Position numbers and translations under genes: made by a program. Under the pieces are notes generated by a model. That model was not told where the DNA came from, ran no database searches, and saw only the letters and a program-made list of their open reading frames with translations. 64,000 bases of DNA from Micromonospora noduli (GTDB taxonomy: Bacteria; Actinomycetota; Actinomycetes; Mycobacteriales; Micromonosporaceae): NCBI RefSeq assembly GCF_003264365.1, contig NZ_PYAK01000007.1, forward strand, positions 62,001-126,000. Direction: 5' to 3'. Positions 31,203 to 39,710 of the stretch are shown here, piece after piece. Position 1 is the stretch's first letter, and each line of letters begins with the position of its first letter.

Positions 31203-32209
31203 TGAACGACGTGGACCGGAGCATTGCCCCCGCCGAGGTCGGGCAGCTGGCTCGGACGGTCCTGGACGCGGTCGGCACCGTCGTGGTCGGCAAACGGGAC
31301 GCGTTGGAGCTGGTCCTCGCCGGCATCCTCGCGGGCGGGCACGTGCTCCTGGAGGACCTGCCGGGGCTCGGTAAGACACTCACCGCCCGCTCGTTCGCCC
31401 AGGCCCTCGGGTTGGACTTCCGTCGGTTGCAGTTCACCCCCGACCTGCTCCCCGCCGACGTCACCGGCTCCTTCCTGTACGACCAGCGCAACGGCGACTT
31501 CACCTTCCGGGCCGGCCCGGTCTTCACCAACCTGCTCCTCGCCGACGAGATCAACCGGACGCCGCCGAAGACCCAGTCCGCGCTGCTGGAGGCGATGCAG
31601 GAGAAGCAGGTGTCGGTCGAGGGTGTCACCTACAAGCTCGACGAGCCGTTCCACGTGCTGGCCACCGCCAACCCCATCGAGTACGAGGGCACCTACCCGC
31701 TGCCGGAGGCGCAGCTGGACCGGTTCCTGCTGCGGGTCTCGTTCGGTTACCCGCAGCACGAAGAGGAGTGGGAGGTGCTGCGCCGTCGGATGAGCCGTCG
31801 CCGGGAGGAGGCGGACATCAAAGCGGTTGTCGACGCGGCGACGCTGCGGGCCATGCAGGCCGCACTGGAGGACGTGGTGGTGGAGGACTCCATCGGCCGC
31901 TACATCGTGTCGCTCACCGCGGCCACCCGGGAACACCCGTCGGTGCTGGTCGGCGCCTCACCTCGCGGTTCGCTGGCGCTGCTGCTGCTGGCCCGGGTCC
32001 GCGCGGTGTTCGGCGGACGGGACTACGTGGTGCCGGAGGACGTCAAGTCGGTGGCGGCGCCCGCCCTGGCCCACCGGATCACCCTGCGCCCGGAGATGTG
32101 GTTGCGTCGGGTCGACCCGGCGTTCGTGGTGGGCGAGGTACTGGAGGCGACTCCCGCCCCGGCCAGTGGCGCGCTGCCCAGCTACGCCGCCGGCGGGCCC
32201 CGGCACTGA
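31202..32209 (+). CDS. MoxR-family AAA+ ATPase, 335 aa
   Basis: A chaperone-like ATPase. Walker A is LLEDLPGLGKTLTARSF (Lys58), Walker B is LLADEINRTPPKTQSALLEA, the sensor 1 region is VLATANPIEYEGTYPLPEAQ, and the C-terminal lid contains VLVGASPRGSLALL. MoxR proteins act with DUF58 (VWA-like) partners to mature or assemble envelope proteins. The start overlaps the previous stop by one base, and its own stop overlaps the DUF58 start in the same way. Confidence 0.96.
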   Translation: MNDVDRSIAPAEVGQLARTVLDAVGTVVVGKRDALELVLAGILAGGHVLLEDLPGLGKTLTARSFAQALGLDFRRLQFTPDLLPADVTGSFLYDQRNGDFTFRAGPVFTNLLLADEINRTPPKTQSALLEAMQEKQVSVEGVTYKLDEPFHVLATANPIEYEGTYPLPEAQLDRFLLRVSFGYPQHEEEWEVLRRRMSRRREEADIKAVVDAATLRAMQAALEDVVVEDSIGRYIVSLTAATREHPSVLVGASPRGSLALLLLARVRAVFGGRDYVVPEDVKSVAAPALAHRITLRPEMWLRRVDPAFVVGEVLEATPAPASGALPSYAAGGPRH

Positions 32210-33651
32210 TGTCCGGACCGACAGTGCCGACGGCCACCGAAGCGGAACCGGCTGCCGGCTGGGCGCCCACCCCGGCGCTCGGCCGTGCGGTGCTGCTCGC
32301 CGGCCTGCTGCTGGTGGCCGGGGTGCTGCTGGGCCGGGTGGACCTCATCGTGCTCGCCGCACCGTTCGCGTTGGGCACCGCGTACGCGCTGCGTCGACGA
32401 CCCACGGCGCTGCCGCAGGTGTGGATCACCCAGGGTGACGGTGGGCCGCTGGTCGAGGGCGGTGACGTGGCGGCGGCGGTGAGCGTCGGCAACCCGGACA
32501 CTGTCGACTACGACCTGGTGGTGATGCGTACCCGCGTGTCGCCGTGGCTGCGGATCGACCGGGCCGGCTTCGCCCGCGATGAGGTTGTCGACGACGGGGC
32601 GCCGAGCGCCACAGCGGAAACCGGTGCGACGGCGCAGGGCAACGGCGGGCGCCGTTCCGTCGCGGACCGGCCGTTCGTGACGTCGGTGCCGATCGGCGCC
32701 GCCGTGGACCTGGAGCTGGCCGGCAAGGCCCTGCGCTGGGGCCGGCACCCGGTCGGCCCCGCCGGTGCCCGGGTCGCCACGGCCGGGGGTCTGCTGGTCT
32801 CCCGGGCGGTGATCACCGAGCCGGTACGGGTGCGGGTGTACCCCCGCACCGAGCCGTTCGAGGCGGTCGAGGCGATGCCCCGCGCCGCCGGCCTGGTCGG
32901 GGCGCACCACTCTCGCCGACCGGGAGAGGGCGGCGAGCTTGCCGGCGTACGCGTCTTCGCCCCCGGCGACCGGCTGCGCCGGATCGACTGGCGGGTCTCG
33001 TTGCGGGCCCGGCAGCTGCACGTGGCCGCCACCCTCTCCGACCGGGACGCGGAGGTGGTGGTGCTGCTCGACGTGCTCGCCGAGGCGGGCCGCTCCGGTG
33101 GGGTGGACGGCGCCGCCTCGGTGCTGGACACCACCGTCCGGGCCACCGCCGCGATCGCCGAGCACTACCTGCACCGCGGTGACCGGGTCTCGCTGCTGGA
33201 ATACGGGCCGGCCGCCCGCCGGCTCCGGCCGGCCGCCGGGCGGCGGCAGTACCTGACCGTCCTGGAGTGGTTGCTCGACGTCCGGGTCCACGCGTCCGCG
33301 CACGAACCGTACGACCAGGTCTTCGGCCCGCAGTTGCTCTCCTCGGACGCGTTGGTGGTGGTGCTCACCCCGCTGCTGGACGAACGGTCGGCACAGATGC
33401 TCGCCCGGTTGGCCCGCGGCGGGAGGTTCGTGGTGGCGGTCGACACGTTGCCGACCGACCTGGCGTCACCGAAGGACCGGGGTTGGGCCGAGGTGGCGTA
33501 CCGGCTGTGGCGCCTGGATCGGGAGATCATGATCGGGCAGCTCCGGGAGCACGGCGTACCGGTGGTGCGCTGGGCCGGTGCCGGCAGCCTGGACCAGGTG
33601 TTGCGGGACGTGGCCCGGTTGGCGACGGCCCCGAGGGTGGGTGGCCGGTGA
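32209..33651 (+). CDS. DUF58 domain protein (MoxR partner), 480 aa
   Basis: Two N-terminal membrane helices (about 23-60) are followed by a beta-rich region. The DUF58 core is FAPGDRLRRIDWRVSLRARQL with ATLSDRDAEVVVLLDVLAEA, a VWA-like start with a degenerate metal site. A long alpha/beta C-terminal part follows (LVVVLTPLLDERSAQMLARL). It is the usual membrane partner of MoxR. Its stop overlaps a 19-codon ORF that connects it to the next membrane protein. Confidence 0.93.
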   Translation: MSGPTVPTATEAEPAAGWAPTPALGRAVLLAGLLLVAGVLLGRVDLIVLAAPFALGTAYALRRRPTALPQVWITQGDGGPLVEGGDVAAAVSVGNPDTVDYDLVVMRTRVSPWLRIDRAGFARDEVVDDGAPSATAETGATAQGNGGRRSVADRPFVTSVPIGAAVDLELAGKALRWGRHPVGPAGARVATAGGLLVSRAVITEPVRVRVYPRTEPFEAVEAMPRAAGLVGAHHSRRPGEGGELAGVRVFAPGDRLRRIDWRVSLRARQLHVAATLSDRDAEVVVLLDVLAEAGRSGGVDGAASVLDTTVRATAAIAEHYLHRGDRVSLLEYGPAARRLRPAAGRRQYLTVLEWLLDVRVHASAHEPYDQVFGPQLLSSDALVVVLTPLLDERSAQMLARLARGGRFVVAVDTLPTDLASPKDRGWAEVAYRLWRLDREIMIGQLREHGVPVVRWAGAGSLDQVLRDVARLATAPRVGGR

Positions 33652-33707
33652 GCGCGAGGAGTGAGCTTGCGAGCCCCGCAGTCGCGAACGGAAGGCGGGT
33701 GCGGTGA
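33648..33707 (+). CDS. 19-residue linking ORF made from a repeat-like insert
   Basis: GTG 33648 overlaps the DUF58 stop (GTGA). The frame runs for 19 codons (MSARSELASPAVANGRRVR) and ends in TGA 33705-33707, which overlaps the GTG start of the next gene. The core gtgagcgcgaggagtgagc ... ccgcagtcgcgaac resembles an intergenic element I recall from many Micromonospora genomes. It may keep ribosomes moving between the two genes rather than make a useful peptide. Confidence 0.45.
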   Translation: MSARSELASPAVANGRRVR

Positions 33708-34264
33708 ACGCGGTGGTGGAGCGGGTTCGGGCGGTGCAGTACGCCGTCGCTCGCGTCAGCGTGGCCCCGCTGCTGGTCCGGGCCGGGATCTTCGTCATCG
33801 TGTTTGCCGGGTTCGCCCTGGCGTTCCCCGCGGAGGTGCTTTCCGGCCGGCCGATCTTCTTCATGGCGGTGGCTGCCCTGTTGCCCGCGTTCGGGCCGCG
33901 CAAGGTCTGGACGACCTTCACGGCGTTGGTCACGGTCGGCGGCTGGCTGCTCGCCACCGACGGGTACGGCCGTCCGGTCGCCCTCTGGCGGCTTCTCGCC
34001 GTCGCGGCCCTGCTGTACCTGGCTCACACCCTCTGCGCGCTGGCCGCACTGTTGCCCTATGACGCGATGGTGGACCCCGAGTTGATCACCCGTTGGTTGG
34101 TGCGGTCGGCCGCCGTGCTGTTGGGTTCCGCCGTGCTCGGCGTGCTGCTGCTGCAGGCGACGGGGACGGGTGGGGGCGCCGGATACCAGTGGGTGACAGT
34201 GCTGGGGCTGCTGGTGGCGGTGGGAATGGCAGTGTTGCTGGGCTGGCTTCTGCGGCGTCGGTGA
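33704..34264 (+). CDS. Five-helix membrane protein closing the MoxR operon, 186 aa
   Basis: Hydrophobic segments lie at about 22-43, 50-65, 70-85, 92-118 and 133-185, with short loops and a basic C-terminus (LLRRR). I do not recognise a family. The GTG start is coupled to the upstream 19-codon ORF. Position suggests a membrane partner of the MoxR/DUF58 module. No terminator is evident in the 102 bases that follow. Confidence 0.75.
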   Translation: MNAVVERVRAVQYAVARVSVAPLLVRAGIFVIVFAGFALAFPAEVLSGRPIFFMAVAALLPAFGPRKVWTTFTALVTVGGWLLATDGYGRPVALWRLLAVAALLYLAHTLCALAALLPYDAMVDPELITRWLVRSAAVLLGSAVLGVLLLQATGTGGGAGYQWVTVLGLLVAVGMAVLLGWLLRRR

Positions 34265-34366
34265 CCACTGCGAGCCGAGGGTTACGCAGGTCACATGGGT
34301 TGTGCTCCGTCACAGATGGGGGGCGCGAGCGGGATTACCTGAGCCGGCCGGGGAAAGATAGACAAC

Positions 34367-35698
34367 GTGAATCCGAAGCGGATCCTTGTGGTTGGTGCCG
34401 GGCACGTCGGTCTGTACGCGGCCCTGCGCCTGTCGAAGAAGCTCAGCTCCCGTGAGGCTGAGGTCATGGTGGTTGACCCCCAACCCCACATGACCTATCA
34501 GCCGTTCCTGCCGGAGGCGGCGGCGGGCAACATCTCCCCGCGGCACTCCGTGGTGCCGCTGCGGCGGGAGTTGCGTCGGTGCAAGATGGTGGCCGGCACG
34601 GTCACGCGGATCGAGCACGACCGCAAGGTGGCCACCGTGCAGCCGATCAGCGGCCCGGCCCGGGAGATCACCTACGACCACGTGATCGTGGCTCCGGGTT
34701 CGGTCTCCCGCACCCTGCCGATCCCCGGTCTGCACGAGCAGGGCATCGGGTTCAAGACCATCGGCGAGGCGATCTACCTGCGCAACCACGTGCTGGATCG
34801 GCTCGACGTGGCGGCCGCCACGCCGGATCCGGACGTCCGCCGTTCGGCGCTGACCTTCACCTTCGTCGGCGGTGGGTACGCCGGCATCGAGGCGCTCGCC
34901 GAGATGGAGGACATGGCTCGCGACGCCCTGCGTTACTACCCGGAGCTCAAGCAGGACGAGGTCCGCTGGGTGCTGGTCGAGGCGACCCAGCGGGTGCTGC
35001 CCGAGGTCGACCGGGACATGGGTGCCTACACCGTGCAGCAGTTGATGAAGCGCAACATGGACATCCGGCTGGACACCCGCCTCGAGTCCTGCGTCGACGG
35101 GGTGGTCAAGCTCTCCGACGGTGACAGCTTCCGCTCCGACACGATCGTCTGGACGGCCGGTGTGAAGCCGTCGCCGATGCTGGACTCGACCGACTTCCCG
35201 CGCGACGACCGTCGACGGATCACCTGCCTGCCCACGCTCCAGGTGGTCGACGGTGACCAGGTGCTCGAGGGTGCCTGGAGCGCCGGGGACTGCGCCGCCG
35301 TGCCGGACCTGACCAAGGAGCCGGGCAACTTCTGCTCGCCGAGCGCTCAGCACGCGGTGCGCCAGGCCGCGCGGATGGCCGACAACATCACGGCCGTGAT
35401 CCGGGGTCGCGAGCCGGTGAACTACAAGCACAAGCACGTCGGCAGTGTGGCGAGCCTCGGCCTGCACAAGGGCGTGGCCCAGGTGTACGGGATCAAGATG
35501 ACCGGTTGGCCGGCCTGGGTGATGCACCGGACGTACCACATGAGCCGGATCCCGTCGTTCAACCGGAAGGTCCGCGTGGTGGTGGACTGGTCGTTGGCGT
35601 TCTTCCTCAAGCGTGAGGTGGTCGCCCTGGGCCAGCTGCACGACCCGCGCGAGGAGTTCGTCGAGGCATCCCAGCCGGTCGGCGCGCCCCGCGTCTGA
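34367..35698 (+). CDS. ndh: Type II NADH dehydrogenase (NDH-2), 443 aa
   Basis: A non-proton-pumping NADH:quinone oxidoreductase of the respiratory chain. The FAD site is ILVVGAGHVGLYAALRL and the NADH site is FTFVGGGYAGIEALAEMED. WSAGDCAAVPDL follows, and FCSPSAQHAVRQA is the quinone/FAD motif. The C-terminal amphipathic region (VVVDWSLAFFLKRE) probably anchors it to the membrane. The start is GTG 34367, with a GGGGAAAG site. It is monocistronic, with a very strong terminator after it. Confidence 0.93.
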   Translation: MNPKRILVVGAGHVGLYAALRLSKKLSSREAEVMVVDPQPHMTYQPFLPEAAAGNISPRHSVVPLRRELRRCKMVAGTVTRIEHDRKVATVQPISGPAREITYDHVIVAPGSVSRTLPIPGLHEQGIGFKTIGEAIYLRNHVLDRLDVAAATPDPDVRRSALTFTFVGGGYAGIEALAEMEDMARDALRYYPELKQDEVRWVLVEATQRVLPEVDRDMGAYTVQQLMKRNMDIRLDTRLESCVDGVVKLSDGDSFRSDTIVWTAGVKPSPMLDSTDFPRDDRRRITCLPTLQVVDGDQVLEGAWSAGDCAAVPDLTKEPGNFCSPSAQHAVRQAARMADNITAVIRGREPVNYKHKHVGSVASLGLHKGVAQVYGIKMTGWPAWVMHRTYHMSRIPSFNRKVRVVVDWSLAFFLKREVVALGQLHDPREEFVEASQPVGAPRV

Positions 35699-35712
35699 CC
35701 ACCAACTGCACG

Positions 35713-35754
35713 AAGGGGCCCCTGCCTACCGTTTCTGGTAGGCAGGGGCCCCTT
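35713..35754. terminator. Perfect 18-bp hairpin terminator between ndh and a convergent gene
   Basis: aaggggcccctgcctacc (35713-35730) is mirrored exactly by 35737-35754 with the loop gtttct. The aaggggcccc ends suggest the palindromic sequence common in this genus. It serves ndh and probably also the leftward membrane protein gene. Confidence 0.9.
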
Positions 35755-35805
35755 GTCGCATCCGGTGCCGGTCGCGCGCGTCGTCAGACGTGCGTCAAGG
35801 CGTGT

Positions 35806-37665
35806 TCAGACCCGCCAGGTCCAGGCGTCGGCGATGCGGGTGGGTGGGCCGTAGAGCTGCTCCAGGGTGGCGCGCAGGGCCTGGGCGTGGGGGGCGTCGT
35901 CGGTCAACGCCACACAGGAGGCGCCCCAGAAGTCGGCATCGCGGACGGCCTGTCGGCGCTGCTCGTCGCCGATGGCCGGTTGGTCGCCCCGGCGGGCCAC
36001 ATCCGCCAGTAGCGCGGAGGTGGGCTGCTTGAAGGTGCCCATCGCCGCGGTACCGCCCCTTCCGTACGGGCCGATGAAGAAGCCTTCCGGCAGCCCGAAG
36101 CCGGCGTCGGCGGCGGTCGCCCAGCGCATCGGCCAGGGCTCCTTCGGGGTTGGCAGTGGCACCGGGACCAGCACCCCGCCCGGCGGTACGCACTGCCGCC
36201 AGTGGCCGCCGGTGATGAACTCCGGCACGGCGGGTCGTCCCGCGGTCGGCAGGGGGGTCGGGAAGATCGGCAGCAGCGCCACTCCGACGGCCAGGGGCAC
36301 CAGCCGCCGCGCCGGACCGGAGCTGCGCAGGGCCCGGTCGACAGCGAGCACCAGCAGCGTCGCGACGATCGGCAGCAACGCCAGCGCGAACCGCATCGGC
36401 AACGCCCCGTCCACCACCGGCAGCCCTCCGATCAGGGCGTACGGGCCGGGGATCGCCGTCCTGGTGCCGCCGAGCACCACCTCGGGGCCGAGCGAGAGCG
36501 CCCCCATCACCAGGCCCGCCGCAACGCAGGCGAAGACCAGCCGGCGTCGCCCGGCCCAGATCGCGCAGACCCCGGCGACCAGCAGCAGTGGCCAGCCGAG
36601 GAACGTGTTGTACTCGGCGGGGCCGGTGGTCAGCCGGGCGGATTCGTCGCTGCCGGCCACCGACAGCGGGGAGAGCGTCCACCAACTGCTCAGGTCGGCG
36701 GAGAAGTAGGCCGGGGTGAACATCCCGTCGGCGACTCCCTGCGGCCCGGCGAACTGGAACCACAGCGGATAGCCGAGCACCAGCAGGGCGAGCGCGGCGG
36801 CGATCGCCAACCCGCCGGCGAACCCGGGGAGCGCCCGGCGGGCCAGGTCCCGGTCCGCCACGGCGTAGCTGATTGCCATCACCAGCAGCGTGATCGCGGC
36901 GAGGAAGAGCACCTCCTCGCCGATGAAGACCTGCGCGCTGATCGCGCCGGCCAGCCCCGCCGCGGAGGTGAACAGCCGACGACGGTCCGGCCCGGTGGCT
37001 CGGGTATTGCCGGCCTGGTCGGGGGTATCGGGCCCCGGGTCGGCCGCCCGCAGCAGCCGGACCACCAGCCAGACGATCACCGGCACCAGCCACTGGGCGG
37101 TCATGTGCAGGTGGCTGTTGGTCTGCGACACCATGCCGGGTCCGAATCCGCACAGCCCGCCGCCGAGTGCGGCGGCCACCCGGCGGACGCGCATCGTCCG
37201 GTGGAACAGCAGGTACCAGGCGAGTGCGGTGCCGGCGAGGTTGCCGGCGGCGAGCAGCGCGAAGGTGACCGGTGCGCCCAGCAGCAGGGTGACCGGCGCG
37301 AAGAGGACGCCGAGGGCGATCACCGTGGTGTTGGCCATCAGGTTCACACCGTCGGGAGCGTTGAGCCGGTCGGTGAGCAGGTCGAAGTCGCCGAGCAGCG
37401 CGCGGGCGTCCACCGCCAGGAACCACTCGTAGAGGGTCTGGTCCTCCGGGTTGAGCGCCAGGATGCGGGCGCCCGGGTCGGGCCACAGCCCGTGCGTGAG
37501 CCAGCCGGCCAGCACCGCGAAGATCAGAGCGGCCAGCAGATCTGCCCGGTGGCGGCGGACGGCGGCCAGCAGCCGGGTGGCCCGGGGTCGGCGGTTGACC
37601 TGATCGGCGAGGCGGAATGCCTGCTCAGGGGCGGCGTCGGGGGCCGTGGGGGCTGCGCTGCTCAC
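35806..37665 (-). CDS. Large polytopic membrane protein (GT-C glycosyltransferase-like), 619 aa
   Basis: About ten to twelve membrane helices follow a first segment at about 45-65. The first extracytoplasmic loop carries acidic residues (LNPEDQTLYEWFLAVDAR), as in GT-C glycosyltransferases that use lipid-phosphate sugars. A soluble C-terminal domain of about 130 residues (EFITGGHWRQCVPPGGVLVP ...) ends in RIADAWTWRV. The glycosyltransferase assignment rests on topology and the loop, not on a certain motif. The start is GTG 37663-37665, with a TAGGGT box seven bases upstream. Confidence 0.78.
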   Translation of the reverse strand: MSSAAPTAPDAAPEQAFRLADQVNRRPRATRLLAAVRRHRADLLAALIFAVLAGWLTHGLWPDPGARILALNPEDQTLYEWFLAVDARALLGDFDLLTDRLNAPDGVNLMANTTVIALGVLFAPVTLLLGAPVTFALLAAGNLAGTALAWYLLFHRTMRVRRVAAALGGGLCGFGPGMVSQTNSHLHMTAQWLVPVIVWLVVRLLRAADPGPDTPDQAGNTRATGPDRRRLFTSAAGLAGAISAQVFIGEEVLFLAAITLLVMAISYAVADRDLARRALPGFAGGLAIAAALALLVLGYPLWFQFAGPQGVADGMFTPAYFSADLSSWWTLSPLSVAGSDESARLTTGPAEYNTFLGWPLLLVAGVCAIWAGRRRLVFACVAAGLVMGALSLGPEVVLGGTRTAIPGPYALIGGLPVVDGALPMRFALALLPIVATLLVLAVDRALRSSGPARRLVPLAVGVALLPIFPTPLPTAGRPAVPEFITGGHWRQCVPPGGVLVPVPLPTPKEPWPMRWATAADAGFGLPEGFFIGPYGRGGTAAMGTFKQPTSALLADVARRGDQPAIGDEQRRQAVRDADFWGASCVALTDDAPHAQALRATLEQLYGPPTRIADAWTWRV

Positions 37666-37672
37666 GGCATCG

Positions 37673-37678
37673 ACCCTA
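37673..37678 (-). promoter_or_regulatory. -10 box (TAGGGT) for a leaderless transcript
   Basis: On the minus strand TAGGGT is followed by seven bases and GTG 37665, with no Shine-Dalgarno sequence between them. Confidence 0.5.
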
Positions 37679-37766
37679 ATGTGGCCAGGCCGGCGGGGTA
37701 CGCCGGGTCGCCGCAGACCGGCTACGGTGACAATGCATCAGGCGTGTCGGCGCGCCGGTGCCACTC

Positions 37767-37847
37767 GCCCGGGTGGTGGAAAGGCAGACACGGCCGCCTT
37801 AAAAGCGGCTGCCGAAAGGCGTGCGGGTTCGACCCCCGCCCCGGGCA
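37767..37847 (+). tRNA. bldA: tRNA-Leu (anticodon UAA), bldA-type
   Basis: The acceptor stem GCCCGGG (37767-37773) pairs with CCCGGGC (37840-37846), and the discriminator is A37847. The anticodon stem gccgc/gcggc encloses cttaaaa, with anticodon TAA at 37800-37802. A long variable arm (gccgaaaggc) marks a class II leucine tRNA. The T arm is GCGGG-TTCGACC-CCCGC. The full CCA is not encoded (CCG follows). It reads UUA codons. In Streptomyces the equivalent tRNA, BldA, controls development and antibiotic genes that contain TTA. Confidence 0.95.
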
Positions 37848-37953
37848 CCGGTCGACTCACACATTCTCATTCGTGATCTCCAGGACTTGGCTCTGCCGTT
37901 TACTCTTGGAGGGCACGTTCACGTGCAAACGACCCCCTGAGGGAGGCCAGACA

Positions 37954-38769
37954 GTGAAGACCTCGAACCCGGTGCTCGCCCGGCTCGGCCAAGCGGCCGA
38001 GCGGGAGCGCTCCGCCGGGTACGCCCCGGCCGGGCCGTACGGACAGCCCGGCATTCCCCAGCAGTACCCGTCCCAGGCCGGTTACCCGGCCGCGCCGCCG
38101 ACCGTGGCGCCGATGACCGTCGACGACGTGGTCGTCAAGACGGTCGCTCTGCTCGGCATCCTCGGCATCACCGCCGCGGCCGCCTGGGTGCTCGTGCCCG
38201 ACGCGCTGGTCGGTACCGCGTGGATCGGCGCGGCGGTGGTCGGCCTGGTCCTCGGCTTGATCATTTCGTTCTCCCGGATGGCCAACCCGGCGCTCGTGAT
38301 CGCGTACGCGGTCGTCGAGGGTGTCTTCGTCGGCATGGTCAGCAAGGCGTTCGAGACGCGTTACGACGGCATCGTGCTCCAGGCCGCCGTGGCCAGCTTC
38401 GGCATCTTCTTCCTGATGGCGATGCTCTACAAGGCGAAGGTCATCCGGGCCACCCCGGCCTTCGTCAAGGGCATGATCGCGGTGATGGTCGGCCTCTTCG
38501 CCGTCATGATGATCAACCTGGTGCTGGCGCTGTTCGGCGTCAACACCGGCCTGCGCGACGGCAGCCCGCTCGCCATCGGGTTCAGCCTGGTCTGCATCGT
38601 GGTCGCCTCGCTGAGCTTCGTGCTCAGCTTCAAGGAGATCGAGGACGGCGTCCGGATGGGCCTGCCGCAGCGCTACTCCTGGGTGGCCGCGTTCGGCATC
38701 CTGGTCAGCCTGGTCTGGCTCTACATCGAGATCCTGCGCCTGCTGAGCTACTTCCAGGGCGACGACTGA
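37954..38769 (+). CDS. Bax inhibitor-1/YccA family membrane protein (copy 1), 271 aa
   Basis: Seven membrane helices from about residue 62 follow a Tyr/Pro/Gly-rich cytosolic tail. The BI-1 family features are MTVDDVVVKTVALLGILG, the helix with SFSRMANPALVIAYAVVEGV, and the C-terminal FKEIEDGVRMGLPQRYSWV with acidic residues of the pH/calcium-sensing site. The start is GTG 37954, with GGGAGG seven bases upstream. A paralogue follows 136 bases downstream. It probably acts as a membrane ion leak or stress protein. Confidence 0.92.
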   Translation: MKTSNPVLARLGQAAERERSAGYAPAGPYGQPGIPQQYPSQAGYPAAPPTVAPMTVDDVVVKTVALLGILGITAAAAWVLVPDALVGTAWIGAAVVGLVLGLIISFSRMANPALVIAYAVVEGVFVGMVSKAFETRYDGIVLQAAVASFGIFFLMAMLYKAKVIRATPAFVKGMIAVMVGLFAVMMINLVLALFGVNTGLRDGSPLAIGFSLVCIVVASLSFVLSFKEIEDGVRMGLPQRYSWVAAFGILVSLVWLYIEILRLLSYFQGDD

Positions 38770-38905
38770 CCTCGTCCGCACTGCCGACCGTCGCCCGTCC
38801 CCACTCCGGTGGGGGCGGGCGCCGTCGTCCGCGCCGTTTGCCCGCCGCCGCCGGTCCGCCCGGGGCAGAGTGACTTCGGGGGGTACGCGGGCGAAGGAGG
38901 CGGCG

Positions 38906-39664
38906 GTGCGCAGCAACAACCCGGTGCTCAACCGGCTGGACGAGCCCAGCCGGGTGGAGGCACGGGTGCTCGGCGCCCGCGACGTCGAGCCGATGACCGT
39001 CGACGACGTGGTGGTCCGTACCGTCGGGTTGCTGCTCGTGACCGGCGCGGCCGCCGCGGTGTCCTGGGCGGTGATCCCCGACGCGGTGTGGCTGGGCGCC
39101 GCGTTGGCCGGCACCGCGCTCGCCTCGATAGCGCTGGTCCTGGTCATCTCGTTGCGAGCGATCACCAACCCGGTGCCGATCGTCGGCTACGCGGTCCTCC
39201 AGGGCCTGCTGCTGGGGGTGGCGAGCCGCACCTTCGAGCAGGTCTACCCGGGCATCGTGGTGCAGGCGGTGGCCGGCACCTTCGGTGTCTTCCTCGGCAT
39301 GGCGGCGCTCTACCGGGCCCGGGTGATCCGGGCGACGCCTCGGCTGGCCCGCCTGGTGATCGGCACTCTGCTCGGCATCGCCGTGCTCAGCGTGGTCAAC
39401 CTGGTGTCGTACCTGATCACCGGGCGACCGGGCCTGGCGGTCTACAGCGTCAGCGGGGAGGTCGGCTGGCTGCCGTACGCCTTCTCGGTGGTGGCCATCA
39501 TCGCCGGGGCGTTCAGCTTCATCCTCGACTTCGATCTCGTCGAACGCTCGGTGCGCGACGGTCGAGCCCGTCGGTACGCGTGGCTGAGCGCGTTCGGCCT
39601 GCTCACCGGGCTGGTCTTCCTCTACTGGCAGTTGCTGCGGCTGCTCAGCTACCTGCGCCGCTGA
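38906..39664 (+). CDS. Bax inhibitor-1/YccA family membrane protein (copy 2), 252 aa
   Basis: A tandem paralogue of the preceding gene. The N-terminus RSNNPVLNRL matches KTSNPVLARL of copy 1, MTVDDVVVRTVGLLL is shared, and seven helices follow. The long Tyr/Pro tail of copy 1 is missing. The acidic site is FDLVERSVRDGRARRYAWL. GTG 38906 follows GAAGGAGG. The 136-base spacer shows no clear terminator, so the two may share a transcript. Confidence 0.92.
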   Translation: MRSNNPVLNRLDEPSRVEARVLGARDVEPMTVDDVVVRTVGLLLVTGAAAAVSWAVIPDAVWLGAALAGTALASIALVLVISLRAITNPVPIVGYAVLQGLLLGVASRTFEQVYPGIVVQAVAGTFGVFLGMAALYRARVIRATPRLARLVIGTLLGIAVLSVVNLVSYLITGRPGLAVYSVSGEVGWLPYAFSVVAIIAGAFSFILDFDLVERSVRDGRARRYAWLSAFGLLTGLVFLYWQLLRLLSYLRR

Positions 39665-39696
39665 CCGGCCCGACCCGGCGCGGTCGGTGTCGGCCG

Positions 39697-39702
39697 TAGA
39701 CT
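39697..39702 (+). promoter_or_regulatory. -10 box (TAGACT) for a leaderless transcript
   Basis: TAGACT is followed by eight bases and ATG 39711. No Shine-Dalgarno sequence is present. Confidence 0.5.
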
Positions 39703-39710
39703 CGGCGGCG

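Noticed and set aside
34290-34320. TGTG-N6-CACA (34301-34314) upstream of ndh as a Rex redox-sensor site
   Set aside because: Rex sites have TGTG-N8-CACA with inner AA/TT contacts. Spacing and inner bases do not fit, so a Rex call is not supported.
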